Made by a program: the position numbers and the translations under genes | The notes under the pieces: model-generated | The model's input: only the letters and a program-made list of their open reading frames with translations | Told to the model about the DNA's origin: nothing | The model's database searches: none | Shown: positions 12,401 to 23,626 of the stretch, in pieces | Position numbering within the stretch: position 1 is the first letter of the stretch | Layout: the number at the start of each line of letters is the position of its first letter | From: Loripinus fragilis | Lineage: Eukaryota > Mollusca > Bivalvia > Lucinida > Lucinidae | NCBI GenBank assembly: GCA_964019695.1 | Contig: OZ026522.1 | Span: 18,722,687-18,786,686, forward strand | Direction of reading: 5' to 3' | DNA: 64,000 nucleotides

Positions 12401-15400
12401 AAATGTTTGCCTCAAGTCATTGTAGTAAGAAAGTAAGATTAACTTTGCACCAAACGAGGTGGTAGTCTAGCTGCCAGTATTTTGGTGTAAAATTTCACAC
12501 ATATTTTACAGTATACGTCAGCGAGGCTTTGAGCATATGCGATTAGAATAAAAAATCTCGTGTTTGGGCTTATGTGGTGCTTGTCTCATTTCAGTACCTA
12601 CCGTTTCTACAGTCGAACAGTTTTGTAGTCCCTGGTCGAAGACTAAAATCATATTTGATTCCATAGTTCCTTTGCATCCATAGTTACCAAGATATATATT
12701 ATCCTTCTGTATGCCAGGATATATTGACATCATTATCATCATGTCGATTGTGATGTTCCACTTGTCTGGCTCGCAAGCAGTATGGATCGCTTGTTGTGGT
12801 AGGAGATGAGAGTGGGCAGGGGTTTCTGAAGTTGTCATAAACTCGGTAGTTTGTATCTCAGGTGTTTCAGTTCTAAGTGAAGTTGGATTTTGTGTCGTTA
12901 GTAGCGCCAGCTTTGGTTTTGTATATGCTGTGTATGGTGCTGTTTTTGACAGTCCGGATTGGTGTGTCATAGAACCTTCAAAAAACAAAGTACTATTGAA
13001 AAGGTCATTGTGATATGAAACCTTCATTAGAAACCTTAATCATTAAGTGACATCATATAAATCAAATTTAATAGAACAATTTAAATTAAATGCTTGCTAT
13101 GTAATGCAGAGTTGCAGATACAAAACTGTGCGTCATAATATAGCGCTCTGTTTACCGTGTTGTCGCGTTTTTAGGTTTTCACAATATTTCACAGTGGCAA
13201 TAAAACAGTATTCCTATGAAAAAGCAAGTGAGTATGACCAGTACTTGTTATAAACAGTACACCAACAACAAGTTACAACAACAACAACAACAAAGGCTGC
13301 GAAGGGCAAGGGCAGATGAAGGCTGCTGGTTTCCACCTCCTCCTGTCCTCACCCAAAGTGGAGACAAATGCGACAATGAGACCCTCGTGGACACCAAAGA
13401 GCATTCTCACTCTGAGTAACGTCATGAACAGGTCGCCAGATGAGCAAGCAAAGAACGAATCGACCTCAAACAAGTTGAATAGACATCAACTGATACATAT
13501 AGGATACCTACATGCCAAAAGCACGAGAACCATACACGCTGCATATCAACGCACAACCTGTGACGTCCATTCGAACATGTCCAAAACTACAAACAGATAA
13601 GACCGGACAAAACAGATATCACCTGATACAGAACACATTCACTACATGAGGCACGGACAAGAAACGCATGGGAATGGACACGAAAAGACTGAGAATTTTT
13701 CTGTCAGTTAATGCTGCTGTTAGCGCTATCCGGTAATGTGCAGTGTAGTATTTACTAATTTTTTTTATATTTACGACACGAAATTAAATTGATATATTTG
13801 ACCATGTACAGAACTGAATCTGAATATATACTTAGTATGTTTTATGATGTTGAAATCTCATAACTAAGCCAAATGAATACTTAACTTTAAGTATGATTGT
13901 AACCTGTTACCTACATGTATTTTTTGCAATGTCGTTCTTCAAACCATAACGGCCTTCGTCGCGAGAACACCCGTTTTCGTAGTTTCCAACTAGTAAAACT
14001 TAAAGCAACCTAATCAGCTGAATACTGAAAACTTGCACAAAGCAAATTTGTATATTGTCTATAGCTAAAAGTAAAACATAAAGGCGCTTATCAGAGTGTG
14101 TGGATTTCCTCGCAACGATGCTCATATATATGCACGGGTATCCAGTGGTGTTAGGTAACTGTTCTTTCATGTTGGGACGTTAATCTACTTCCGAATATTG
14201 AGCATATGTGCAGTCAAAGCTCATTCGGTAAAGTCTGCCACAATTCGAGAATCGAATCATGGCTCGGTGTATGTAAGGAGCATTACGCGTAGTACTATGT
14301 GCCAAAAAGCTCCATTTTGTCAGCTGGAACTGGTGTATGGAAAATTAGTTCCGTAGCATGTGGGTTCAGCTCTATTAAAAATCAATTATTCTTATTTTCC
14401 CAAACGTTTAATCAGCAGAATAAATGAAGTTTATGTTTTTTTCAATAAAATATCGCTATAAACTTCATTTAAGCCGTTTGTTTTGCTGCAATCACACGTT
14501 TTATTGTGTTAACATGGTTTCTGTGACGTCAGCGTCGCGTTATATAACATCAGCGTCACGTTATCACCCGCGTTCTCAAAGTAGATCCTCGATGGATTCC
14601 ACGAATTTCGCGGAATCGGCGGAGGCAGTTCCTCTTGCGCATATGCCATTAGTACCAACATTCGATAAGCTGGAACATATCGCCTAGATATATACAGTAA
14701 AACCTTTGTAAAACGGCCACTCACAAATAGACAAAATCAAATATCCTTTTGACAAATGGTAGGGGAGCTTAATGAAAGTAGAAAGTATTGCAGAATGCTC
14801 CCCTTGGAGCATTCTGCAATACTTTTAACCTGCATTAAGTGATGATTAGTCTTGAAATCAATTTTTTGCCTTTTTGAGGGTGGCCGTTTTACACAGGTTT
14901 CACTGTACCTCCTTTTGTTGAAGGTGTTGTGTTTGGTAATGTAATCGTTGATGTAGAAGACTTCTTTTTAGATATGAATGGCACTGTTGTGGAAGTTATG
15001 GTGGTAGTAGAGGTCGTTGAAGGAGTTGTTGTCGTGATAGTGGTTGTTGTTGTGGGGGCAGTGGTAGTTGTGGGGGCAGTGGTAGTTGTGGGGGCAGTTG
15101 TGGTTGTGTATGTCGTGGTGGCTGTGGTTGTACTAGTTGACGTTGAAGTTGACGGTGTTGACAATGTCGTGGTCGTAATACCGGTAACCTCTACTCGAAC
15201 AGTAACGTTATCAGATGCAGTACCGTTATATACTTCGAAGATCCATTGACCATCGTCAGTTTTTCCCACTCCATTAATCACTAGTGTTCCATTGTCTAGA
15301 ATGGAGTATTGTCCACTTCTTGTTCCTGCCTCTATGAAAGCTCCTCCGCTTGGCGAAATCCATTTCACTTCAGGAATAGGATTACCTTCAAATTCACAAT

Positions 15401-16340
15401 TGATGGACAGGTTATGATGTACATCAATTCTATACAGCTGACTGTCGCAGTGTAAGACTTTTGGTGGTTTGCATCTGAAATCTGTGTCAGGAACATTTAT
15501 AAAAGCGTTGTATTTGACTCTGGCAGGACCATTGCAGACGACCTCCCCTCCATCTCTGCCACTCACCAGGAATTCCGGCTTAAGATCATGAAACCAGTAA
15601 AGCTGGCAGTGGCAGGACCATGGATTATTTGATAGATGGAGTGTTGCAAGACTATTCAGTTTTGGCTTCAATGTCTTTGGCAGATCACGGAATAAATTAT
15701 CACTTAAGTCTAACGTTGTTAGTGATAACAGTGGAGCTAAAACACTCGCGTTTAGCCTTTTTAAATGATTGGAATACAGTTTTAATACTCTTAAATTATT
15801 TAAGTCTGAAAATATATCCGGTGACAGCTTTGAAATTTTCATATCACCTAAGTTTAGTTCTTCAATGCTTTTGATATGTGTGAACAGCGTTTTTTCAAAT
15901 TGGCAATAATGATTCCCAGATATATCTAAAGTCCTTAATTGTGGTAATCCGCGAAACACAAAACCGTTTAACGATCTTAAGTTGTTGTCAGCAATACTTA
16001 AATCACGTAATTCATTTAGACCTGCAAACGCACCATCGGTTATTGTATTAACTTCACTGTATGTGACTATAAGAGATTTTAACTGTGTCATTGGCTGCAC
16101 GTTTGATTGCTGAAAATGATGTAAGGTGTTATGTTTGGAAGGTAGCCCAGAGACTGACAGAATAGTTGTTGTTTGATCTAAGCCTGACGGCCAAGTTGTT
16201 CGTCCTGGGTTACATTTAACAGAGTAACTTCGACAAATACAGTCAGTTGGACAAGAAACAACATTGATTGTTTTCACTGCAAGTGTAAATAAAACAACAA
16301 AAGCGTTAAAACACTGTATTTTTTCCACATTTAACTTCAT
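9308..16340 (-). CDS. LRR-Ig-Thr-rich-ZP cell-surface or secreted protein (copy 1, multi-exon gene)
   Basis: Reconstructed gene with exons 16340-14909, 12975-12602, 11727-11321, 10376-10191 and possibly 9401-9308. The first exon encodes a signal peptide, LRRs, an Ig-like domain and a Thr-rich stalk. The next three encode one ZP domain. Intron phases match at every join: phase 1 into 12975, phase 0 into 11727, phase 2 into 10376. Protein reads through all joins without a stop. ZP domains polymerise extracellular matrix proteins or sit in membrane receptors; LRR and Ig modules bind ligands. The combination suggests an extracellular recognition or matrix protein, but the ligand is unknown. No transmembrane exon was found, so membrane anchoring is unproven. 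The intron between the stalk and ZP exons contains the left breakpoint of the tandem duplication, which is why copy 2 has no ZP exons. I do not recognise a named orthologue. The ZP part is very secure; the link from LRR exon to ZP exons rests on phase and order. Confidence 0.72.
10191..10376 (-). CDS. ZP gene exon: second half of ZP-C
   Basis: A strong acceptor (CCTTTTTTCAG) precedes 10376. One base completes the split Gly codon, giving KNGCVTDQNTHI across the junction, which matches the conserved ZP phrase NGCxTD. It continues with RFVFQEIEY and LDIYCKASLCDNND, then SRCDLSC, which are the ZP-C cysteines in their usual order. The donor ATTGG-GTAACC after 10191 is phase 2. A furin-type cleavage site and a membrane segment normally follow a ZP domain. 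Neither is encoded here, so at least one more exon must lie below 10190. Confidence 0.86.
10393..10640. mobile_element. MITE family B (248 bp) in an intron of the ZP gene
   Basis: The terminal repeats of about 27 bases start GAGCCGCGACATG and GAGCCACGACATG. Relatives are at 16457-16693, 33098-33334 and 60378-60614. It starts 16 bases upstream of the acceptor at 10376, between ZP exons. Confidence 0.85.
10860..11302. mobile_element. Inverted-repeat element in a ZP gene intron, next to the donor
   Basis: The ends AGGATCACCATTTGACATCA and AGGATCACCGTTTGGCATCA (inverse) match over about 25 bases. The right end is 17 bases from the donor of the exon ending at 11321. It also contains a nested hairpin around 11,240-11,302. 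Confidence 0.7.
11321..11727 (-). CDS. ZP gene exon: end of ZP-N, linker and first part of ZP-C
   Basis: The acceptor TTTTTTCAG before 11727 is phase 0, in register with the previous donor. It encodes the rest of ZP-N (VFTFIIRRHFWDLNVECDVP, the I-x-R and C4 region), a short Pro-rich linker, and the ZP-C signature GPPFHISVGETVYGKVF followed by VHRSCYMKP and SYYIIKNG. This strand order and wording are diagnostic of ZP domains. The donor GG-GTATGA is phase 2, after 11321. A MITE begins 17 bases further into the intron (10860-11302). The open frame that runs past the donor encodes part of this MITE and should not be counted as protein. Confidence 0.88.
12602..12975 (-). CDS. ZP gene exon: Ser/Thr linker and start of the ZP-N domain
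   Basis: The acceptor (TTTTTTGAAG before 12975) is phase 1 and matches the LRR exon donor. The first half is a Thr/Ser/Pro-rich linker that continues the stalk. The second half is the start of a ZP-N domain: a first cysteine in ACEPDKWNITIDM, the LGNYGCKG motif, then LVFDQGLQNCSTVET. This spacing of cysteines 1-3 is typical of ZP-N. The donor ACG-GTAGGT after 12602 is phase 0. The open frame continues to 12518, but that tail has no homology to ZP and has no better donor. The exon lies outside the duplicated block, so there is one copy in this window. Confidence 0.82.
12976..14694. other. Intron between the stalk and ZP exons, with repeats and the duplication breakpoint
   Basis: 13,270-13,660 is a GC-richer dispersed repeat ending in a (TTG)n run on the minus strand, probably a SINE-like retroelement. 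The duplicated unit begins at its edge (13,662). From there to 14,694 the sequence is intronic in copy 1 and is repeated at 30,273-31,304. I see no coding segment. Confidence 0.55.
14695..14905. mobile_element. MITE family C (211 bp) abutting the LRR exon donor, copy 1
   Basis: The terminal repeats start CAGTAAAACCTTTGTAAAAC and CAGTGAAACCTGTGTAAAAC, flanked by TA on both sides. An internal hairpin is built on GTATTGCAGAATGCTCC. On the minus strand the flanking G, the duplicated TA and the element's CAG make GTACAG, the predicted splice donor of the LRR exon. Confidence 0.85.
14909..16340 (-). CDS. Exon 1 of the LRR-Ig-ZP gene: signal peptide, LRRs, Ig-like domain, Thr-rich stalk (copy 1)
   Basis: One open exon of 477 codons plus one base. 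I start at the ATG at 16340-16338; the longer frame begins at GTG, and an in-frame TGA lies just upstream. Residues 1-29 are a signal peptide with hydrophobic core FNAFVVLFTLA. LRRNT cysteines run from about C30 to C43. About five LRRs (LRTLDISGN, LRVLKLYSN, LTTLDLSDN, LATLHLSNN) span 85-239, followed by an LRRCT starting NPWSCHCQLYW, about 240-290. An I-set-like Ig domain spans about 295-386 with the B-strand Cys in INCEFEG. The F-strand position reads DDGQWIFEVYN, so the partner Cys is replaced by Phe. Residues 387-477 are Thr/Pro/Ser-rich with TTTTAP repeats, probably an O-glycosylated stalk. The donor at 14908-14907 (GTACAG) is phase 1. If it is unused, a stop lies at 14889 inside the adjoining MITE. 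Confidence 0.88.
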
Positions 16341-16456
16341 TCTTAAATAATATTCCACCACTTCTCACATAATCTCGCTGTATCAGCTGTTTCTTTTAGT
16401 ACTGGTAACAACATACAAAAATCATGTAAATTCCACAAAAAATAACAGTAAAAATT

Positions 16457-16693
16457 AGCCACAGCATGAGCTTTACAATAATGTGGTATGTGCGACCAAC
16501 AGATGCTCACACCAGCCTGTGCTTAAGCGCAGTCTGATTAGAGCCTTTGCCAGTCACTTTAATTTTTTATGACTGTTAAGCTACTGGCCAAATGGCATTT
16601 GGAGTTTCTAAGCTTAATAGGAGGTTGCACAGTCTCATATGAGTCTACTCTTGTCAAAATGCCACATTGCTGGAAATCACATGTCGCGGTTCA
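16457..16693. mobile_element. MITE family B upstream of the LRR gene start, copy 1
   Basis: Same family as 10393-10640. It lies about 117 bases upstream of the ATG at 16340, where the promoter or 5' UTR should be. Its duplicate is at 33098-33334, so it was present before the duplication. Confidence 0.8.
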
Positions 16694-19600
16694 ATTATAG
16701 ATTAAAGCTGGCTGAACGCTATGCCAAGTCAAGTAATCACAATACGTTTTTAAATCAATTTTATTTTATCTTCTTAGTATCGTATCGTCTTAGCAGCAAA
16801 TGAATTTAGTAAATAAAATATTAACTCCAAAGAAACTCCCTTCTGATTTGGCTTATTTCAGGTTAGGATTTCGTATTTTGATAAAGTTAAGTACTCTTTC
16901 AACAAGTTAATGCATTTATTCATCTATTAAAGATTTGTTTACTGACTTTTACTGTCTAATACTAATTTTCAACTAGTTTGGGTTTGCAAAAGCTTTTATA
17001 ATTCCTTTTTATTAGTCCCACCTACCATGCTGTCATGTTATATATTACCAAGCAGTCATTGGTTATCTCTATAAGGAAAACGGTTTAAATCAAGGTGTAA
17101 CATTAGAGAATACAGGATTGATAAATTGATTTTAAAATGGTTTTAACTAATTTACGCCAGTAGCGACGTTTGTAGCTGCTGATAACCCATGCGCGGATCA
17201 AGAGGAGGGGACATGAGGTCGGAACCCCTCTGAAAAATCACAAAAACATAGGTTTCTTATTTATACTAGTCTGAATCCTCTGAAAAATCTCAAAGCTAGC
17301 AAGCCAAAATTATATGTTGGGCTATCATTGGCACGCCAGTGATACGCCTTTAAATGCTGGCGTGCCGACGATAAATCAGGCCAGATTTAGATCTAACTGT
17401 GTAGCACTCTGATGGTATTGATGAAAATATTTGAAACATTTTTTTTGAGAAATCAGTAGACGCCAATAAAACATGTAAAATTACTGAGCATGCAAAGAGT
17501 TAAGGGACCTGATACTTTGGCTGTGGTCGGGCCCATCAGGGTTTAATATACTGTTGAATCCTTATCTTTGATTTATCTCATTTTTATATCTTGATTTTAA
17601 TGTTCTAGGAGATAATTCGTGGATAAGTTAGGGATCTTTCATGCAAACCAAACATCTATATGTCTTTATCAACATCAGAACTATGGGTGAGTACAGTACC
17701 GCGCAACATGGTTAAGCCTTCCTGTAAAAATATTTATACAGACCGTCCCAAGGCGGTGCTTCTTTTGTGGATCATTTTTGTTATCTATGTTTTGAGTTTG
17801 TCAGGCTTTCTTAATTACGAGATAGTGACCTCGTTCATACTTGATAATTATGTCATTATTATGAGAAAATTATGTAGTTTTTACGAAAAAGTTTTCCCCG
17901 TTATTATGAGATAGTTCCCAGTCATGACGTCGCATCGACGTCGATACGACGTTGTTTCGACGTTATGTTCCTGCTGGGTTCTAAATTTATTAATTAAGAC
18001 AGTTTTGATTTGATCACTATGGATCCTCCAGAGTTAAATGCTCTGGTCTGGGAATGTTTCTGAAATGCGGTAGACTTAAGCAAATCTCTTGTACCAAACA
18101 AACTAAAAACATTTCAACCGCTCCTGTGTTAAATTCACTGCCGCTGGCACCTTCTCTCAAACTTCCAGAAATCCTCAGTGCGAAAGAAGATAAAGGCATA
18201 TTTCTGTCTGAAGGATCCTGTCAGACTGTTGTGTCCTTTGCCCTGGCACCCGAGTCTCTAACATGCGGGCAGATTTCGGCACTTTCAGGTTAATGTCTCT
18301 ATAGACTTTCTAGTTCAGGAACTAGTCTGTAACTGTCCTTGACACCATCACAGGCTTCCAGGATCTCCAATACTAAACACTAAAGACCAATTTGGATACA
18401 CTAGACTCTCCCCAGTCAAAAGCACTGGTATTTGACTGTCCCTGATGCCACCAAAGACGTCAAAGAATCACCAATGCCGAAAACATCAAGACCAGAATCG
18501 ACATCTATCGACTTACTAGCTTAATGTATCAGTTTGTGACTGTCTCTGGCAGGCTGGCAGACTTTTAGGAATCCCCAGTGCCAAACAATATAGGGCAAAT
18601 ATCTGCTCAAGTTAGCCAGTTATAACGAGACTCGTAATTACGAGTTAGTTATCTTGTTATTACTAGTCAGTTATCTCTTATTATAGGCGATTATAGAAAT
18701 GCTCAGACTAGCATGCACATGTGTTCAGTCCTACTAGGGCATCCACAACTCACATATGCAAAGAAAGTGCATAGCTAAAGGTTAAGACACAAATTCCAAT
18801 GGATAACTAAAACAAGAGCAAATGCACACCAGTGTTTTCACAGTACCCATTACGTGTTTTTTGGATTCCATCCAAGCTACAAAAGGCAGCTCTTGAACGC
18901 ACAACGCCATGTTAACACATGGACTGAAGGACCACATTTGACTCTGTTAAGAGAGCACTTAAAGTTGCTAATTCATGACTCTCACCAGAGTCACAGTGTT
19001 GTGTCCTTGGGTGTGGCACTTTATCTTATCCAAGAAGACAGAAGATCATCCCAACATGACTGAATTGTTGATTAGGACGTTAATCATTAACACAAGCAAC
19101 CAAAACAAATTGATGTAAACCATCTAGCAATCACTGATCAAACGTCACATAATTCCATCTGGGAAAGGAGCAATTACACCAGACAACATCAATCATATTG
19201 TTAACTACTAAATGCTGTCAATTTTATTCTGAAATATTTATGAAGTAATTCTGAGCCCAGCTAGCGTAAGTATGGTCCTGGTGAACGTTTCCCGGCCACA
19301 CACTAAGTTAAGTGTTTTCCCTGATATTTCACTACTTAATGGTGCTTTGAATACAACTGTTTTAAACGCCCAACTTCCTGTCCTAAATTGTGCTCCTACT
19401 TTCTGTGTATTTCTTTTAGAGACTTTGTTACATTTAGGATAGTATGCTTTTTTGTTCTTGGTTCATGTCTCTAGAATCCCTTGTTCCTTAAGAAATTTGA
19501 GTGCTATAACCTTTACACAATTTGCCTATTTATATGGCAGGACCATGGCTGTTTACTAAGCTATTTTATGTGGTCTGCTGTTGAAAATTCTCGTAAAGCT

Positions 19601-22600
19601 TTTTGGTATAAATATTCTCAATTAAGAATTGGTACCTTCCAATTTGTGTGCTTTTTTGTTAATTTTAGCTACTTTGATGAATCTGAGACTCAACCTAGGG
19701 TCAACACATTTATGACAGCCCTCTGTAAATTAATTAAATGAATTAATCAGCAAATGTACTGTATTTTCTGTTTCTCATTCCAAACTGCGCAAGGCAGTGG
19801 ACTATGAGGTCTCTTATGTTTTAGATAAATTCTCTTAGATTTTAAGACACATGAAATGTGTGAAGATAAGGCTGCAGCTCAACATTTATTTAGTATCACT
19901 GTCAGGGTAAATGCTCATGTCAGCCTTATATGATGAACCTACAATCTAGGTGAGGTAATAATTACTCCATTTCCAGTCCAGCACTCGCCAATTCAAAAAG
20001 GCTCTGTTTTAACAATTCTTGTTCATTACCAATATTGCTAATGTCTAGTCCTATCAATATGGGCAAAGCCTGGCCCAGAGTGCTAGCATTCAAGACCCGA
20101 AACTGTGCTTTTGCTTCGACCTGAGCTTCAATTTAGTCTATACATTTATGATGTTACTTTCTGGTTTTATTTTCTGTAGCCATCCCTGTCGTATTTTACG
20201 TATATTGGGGGCATGTCTATAAAAATTTAGAATTTTCACTTTTAAAATTTATGACCCTATGTTTATTGTGTTTTTATGACCAGAAGCCTCATATGTATAG
20301 ACGTAAGTCATATGAAGTTTTTCTTAAGTGTGCATGGTTGGAGTGTTGCAAGGTGTATACCTGGCACACAATTTCTAATGTACAAATCACAGCCTTTGGC
20401 TTCAGGAATGTTGGTGTTGAGCTAGGATTTTACAAACTCCTGGGCCAAATTATAAAATCTAATGCTAGGTTCTTGTTAGTGATACAGAACCAAATGTTAT
20501 AAAGGCAAAATAAGATGAATTGGAGAAAGAAAATAATTTAGTTCTGTTAACATTCCTTTACATATTCAGGAGGTGTGGTCAGACTCTAAGTAGAGAATAT
20601 GTTATCATCAGCAGAAAACTTCACTGGATTATTTCATTGGCTATATAAATTGGCTTTATGAGAAGGTGATACAAATAGATATATAATAAATCAAAATAAG
20701 AGTGTTTGAACATCTTATGCTCGAAGTGGGGGAAACTGTATTGATTTTAGATCAACTGCAATTATAAAAATTATTTTTATTTTCTCCAAAACTACTGGTA
20801 TCCTCAAGTTATTAAAAGACATTCATTTTGGAGATGGTAACCCCGTTTCCTTTAGTGGAACTCTAAACAATTGTCAAACAGAAAGCTTTAAAAAAATCTC
20901 TGTTTGAATATTTAGGAAGGACTGTATTTTTAACTGCTATTTTGCATTATCGGCATTTAATTCAGGAAACATTTAGTTAAAAGCCTACTTTCATGCTTGA
21001 CATTTACTTTACACAACCATGATAACGTGGCTGCCAAAACATGTAACCGACTTAAGCCCAGTTCTAATAGAACCTCAGTTCATAGATCCGCCTTTCTGTA
21101 TCATATGGCTAGAAAAAAAAAAACAGTTCAAACGTTGTTTCTTTTAAAGGTTCATATTAACAATTATAACTCTTTGCATAAGGGGATATGTTTCTTATCT
21201 TTTTTGTCGTCTGCTGACTTTTTTCACAATTCCCTTTTTCACAATATATTTCAGGAACACTATCATATTGTCAAAGGAATAGGACCCAGATCAAAAGGGT
21301 CCTAATTGCTTGCAAAAGGCTTTTTAGCAAACGACAAAACTCGGGGCTATCCAGGGGCAAGTTAACAAAAGTAAGTAAGAGTGCAAAGATCAGGAATCGA
21401 CACAATCAAGAACCTCACCTGGCCCAGGATACCAATGGCAGCAAGGCTTAAAAAAGAACACATCAACTACTTAAAACCATCCACGGCACAACGAGCCGCT
21501 TAACACATTTAAGCCAAATTGATTTGTCAATTCTTATCAATTGGACCAGTCCTGCCATTTCCCTTTAAAGGGATTTTGGTGGTATTTTTCATTTTGTTCA
21601 AATTTTGATGGACCATTTGTTAGCAAATAGTAGAGACCATGATCAGACGTTGTGTGTAGCCGCTTAAAATTGGGAAAATACCAAGTAGATAATTATTGCC
21701 TGGCTTTTTCTAAAAATACTTATAAACATCCAATGCATGACCAGCCGCTTAACGCTTTTAAGTCGAATTGACTTGCCAAGCCTTATCAATTGGACCAGTC
21801 AACTTCCGTTATAAGGGATGTTAGGTGATATTTTTCATTTGTATTCAAATTTTAAATTTGATAGACCATTTTGTAAGCCCACATGGAGATCATGATCAGA
21901 CGCTGTGTTCTAATGGGACTGATCTGGGTCTGCACTGTTTGTCTATGTCCTACAAAAAAGAGGCTAGATTTATGTGGGTTAAAATTGGGAAAAGATCAAG
22001 TTGGTGTATTATTGCTTTTCTTTTCTAAAATTAAACCATGATATGGCACAATCAGGGACCACTGGCCAATCCAAAGCACCACGAATAAGATACATTTAAA
22101 CACAGACAAATATTTAACATGAAATCACATAAAGCAGCCTGCTCTCCTTTCTTTAGCGAAATGATTGTCGAAATAGAAAGGACACAACCCAAAGCACCGC
22201 GAGAAGATACATACACATTACTATAATAGTAACTTGATCTGGCGTACTGTATCACGTCGAGTGGATGAAGTCATTAATTTCAAAAGCAAACAAATCTAAT
22301 CTTCTAGTAATCTTATTTATGGGTAATAGACAAATAGTGAATAAGGAAGTGCTGATATTTAAAAAGTTAATTTCCAAATCCAAATACTAATCCTTTATTT
22401 AAACAAAAATCTTATCAACCTGGATCTTGGGGTCTGGCTTCTAGTATGGTAAGTACAGGTAGTATTTTTTTATTCAGTGGAATCTTCAATTTTAACTCTT
22501 TCTTTGCAAGCGGCGACTTTAGTCATCTGATTACTTTGCAAACAGCTTGGACACAGATCAGGACCGACAAAACGTCAGTCCTGATCTGGATTCCAACTGT

Positions 22601-23436
22601 TTGACACTCTGAAAGTGTTACTGAAAGAATCTGTTAGCAAAGTTAAATTTGAGAAATATCAGCAGACACCTGCAAAAACATGAAAAACTACCCAACATAC
22701 TGCAAAAAGTTTAGACAGCTACCAGTATTTGATTAGTCCTGTCGGTATAGATGTTTTACATCCTAGTCTGCATTAACACTTTTTCATTCTTGTCTTAGGC
22801 CCCCAGCCCACAGAGCATGCGACTGCGCCGCGACCTTGTTGTTGCGACTAAAAAATTGACAATCGCAGAGAGGCTGCAGAGGTCGTCGCAAGGTTTTACA
22901 AAGGTCGTGACATCGCTGATTAATAGAGATCGGTTGTCGGTCGATTACAATCAGTAGCTGCCAGTCTTTTGAGCATGCACAAAAGACATGCCGCGACTGA
23001 TTTTGATAGATAACTAGTCGCAATGGTTTTCTAGAAGTCCGAGATCAGTCGCAGAACAGTTCTTCCTCGATCGCCCATCAGTCGCCGATCAGTTGTCAAC
23101 CGCTTTCATGAACAATTTTACTCTGAATTCCTAGGACCCGGTTCCTAAGTGGTTGCCACCGCACTGCGGCCATACGTAGTAAGGACGTGTGTGAGTGTGA
23201 AGGGGGTAGAAGGCGTGTTACTTGTTTATCATAAAATGTTAACCCGATTAGGTTATTTCCCTGTGATGATGCACTGAAATATTTTGCCAGATACTAACAT
23301 TCTAGGTGTTCACGTCAACCAAATCGACAACTGACGAATAGAAAGACATGATAGTTATAAAAAAATAAATATATAAAGGTAAAATTAATACAAATTTTCA
23401 TCCTAAAATTTTATTGTTTGGTCTAAGACGACGGTG
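16694..23436. other. Spacer between the LRR and EGF exons, copy 1
   Basis: No supported exon. It holds a repeat family A member (17,507-17,800), the motif array (18,050-18,580) and a fragment of family A near 21,380. 22,546-22,610 is an imperfect hairpin around AGATCAGGAC. Open frames here (such as 18,854-19,063) persist in copy 2 only because the duplication is recent and are broken in copy 0. The membrane-anchor exon of the EGF gene, if any, should be in this region but was not found. Confidence 0.6.
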
Positions 23437-23619
23437 AATATAAACCTGTCTTAAGCAGAAGACAGAGAAGACAATTTTTCTAAAAAAAACTGATAACGCT
23501 TAAAGCAGGTCAATAGTATTGCAGAATGCTTTAAGGGAAGTATTCTGCATTCCTTTCCACCTTCTTAAGTTCCCTTTGTGTTGTCTTTATTGAATGGTCC
23601 CTTAAGACAGGGTCTACTG
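23437..23619. mobile_element. MITE family C at the EGF exon 3 donor, copy 1
   Basis: The right end CAGTAGACCCTGTCTTAAGG (minus sense) is flanked by TA at 23620-23621, which forms the end of the donor GTAAGT. The left end is degenerate (AAACCTGTCTTAAGC). It shares the TTGCAGAATGCT hairpin with 14695-14905. Confidence 0.75.
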
Positions 23620-23626
23620 TACTTAC

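Noticed and set aside
14929..15249. Val-rich plus-strand frame (and 31538-31888)
   Set aside because: Antisense of the Thr-rich stalk; ACN codons read as GTN on the other strand.
18854..19063. 69-residue plus-strand open frame, also present at 35504-35713
   Set aside because: It survives only because copies 1 and 2 are recent duplicates. The copy 0 equivalent near 1,553-1,760 is broken by stops, and no domain is seen.
22784..23023. 79-residue minus-strand frame repeated at 39417-39653
   Set aside because: Considered as a membrane or cytoplasmic exon of the EGF gene. It has no hydrophobic helix, no suitable phase 1 acceptor, and the copies differ by a codon-length indel and base changes without sign of constraint.
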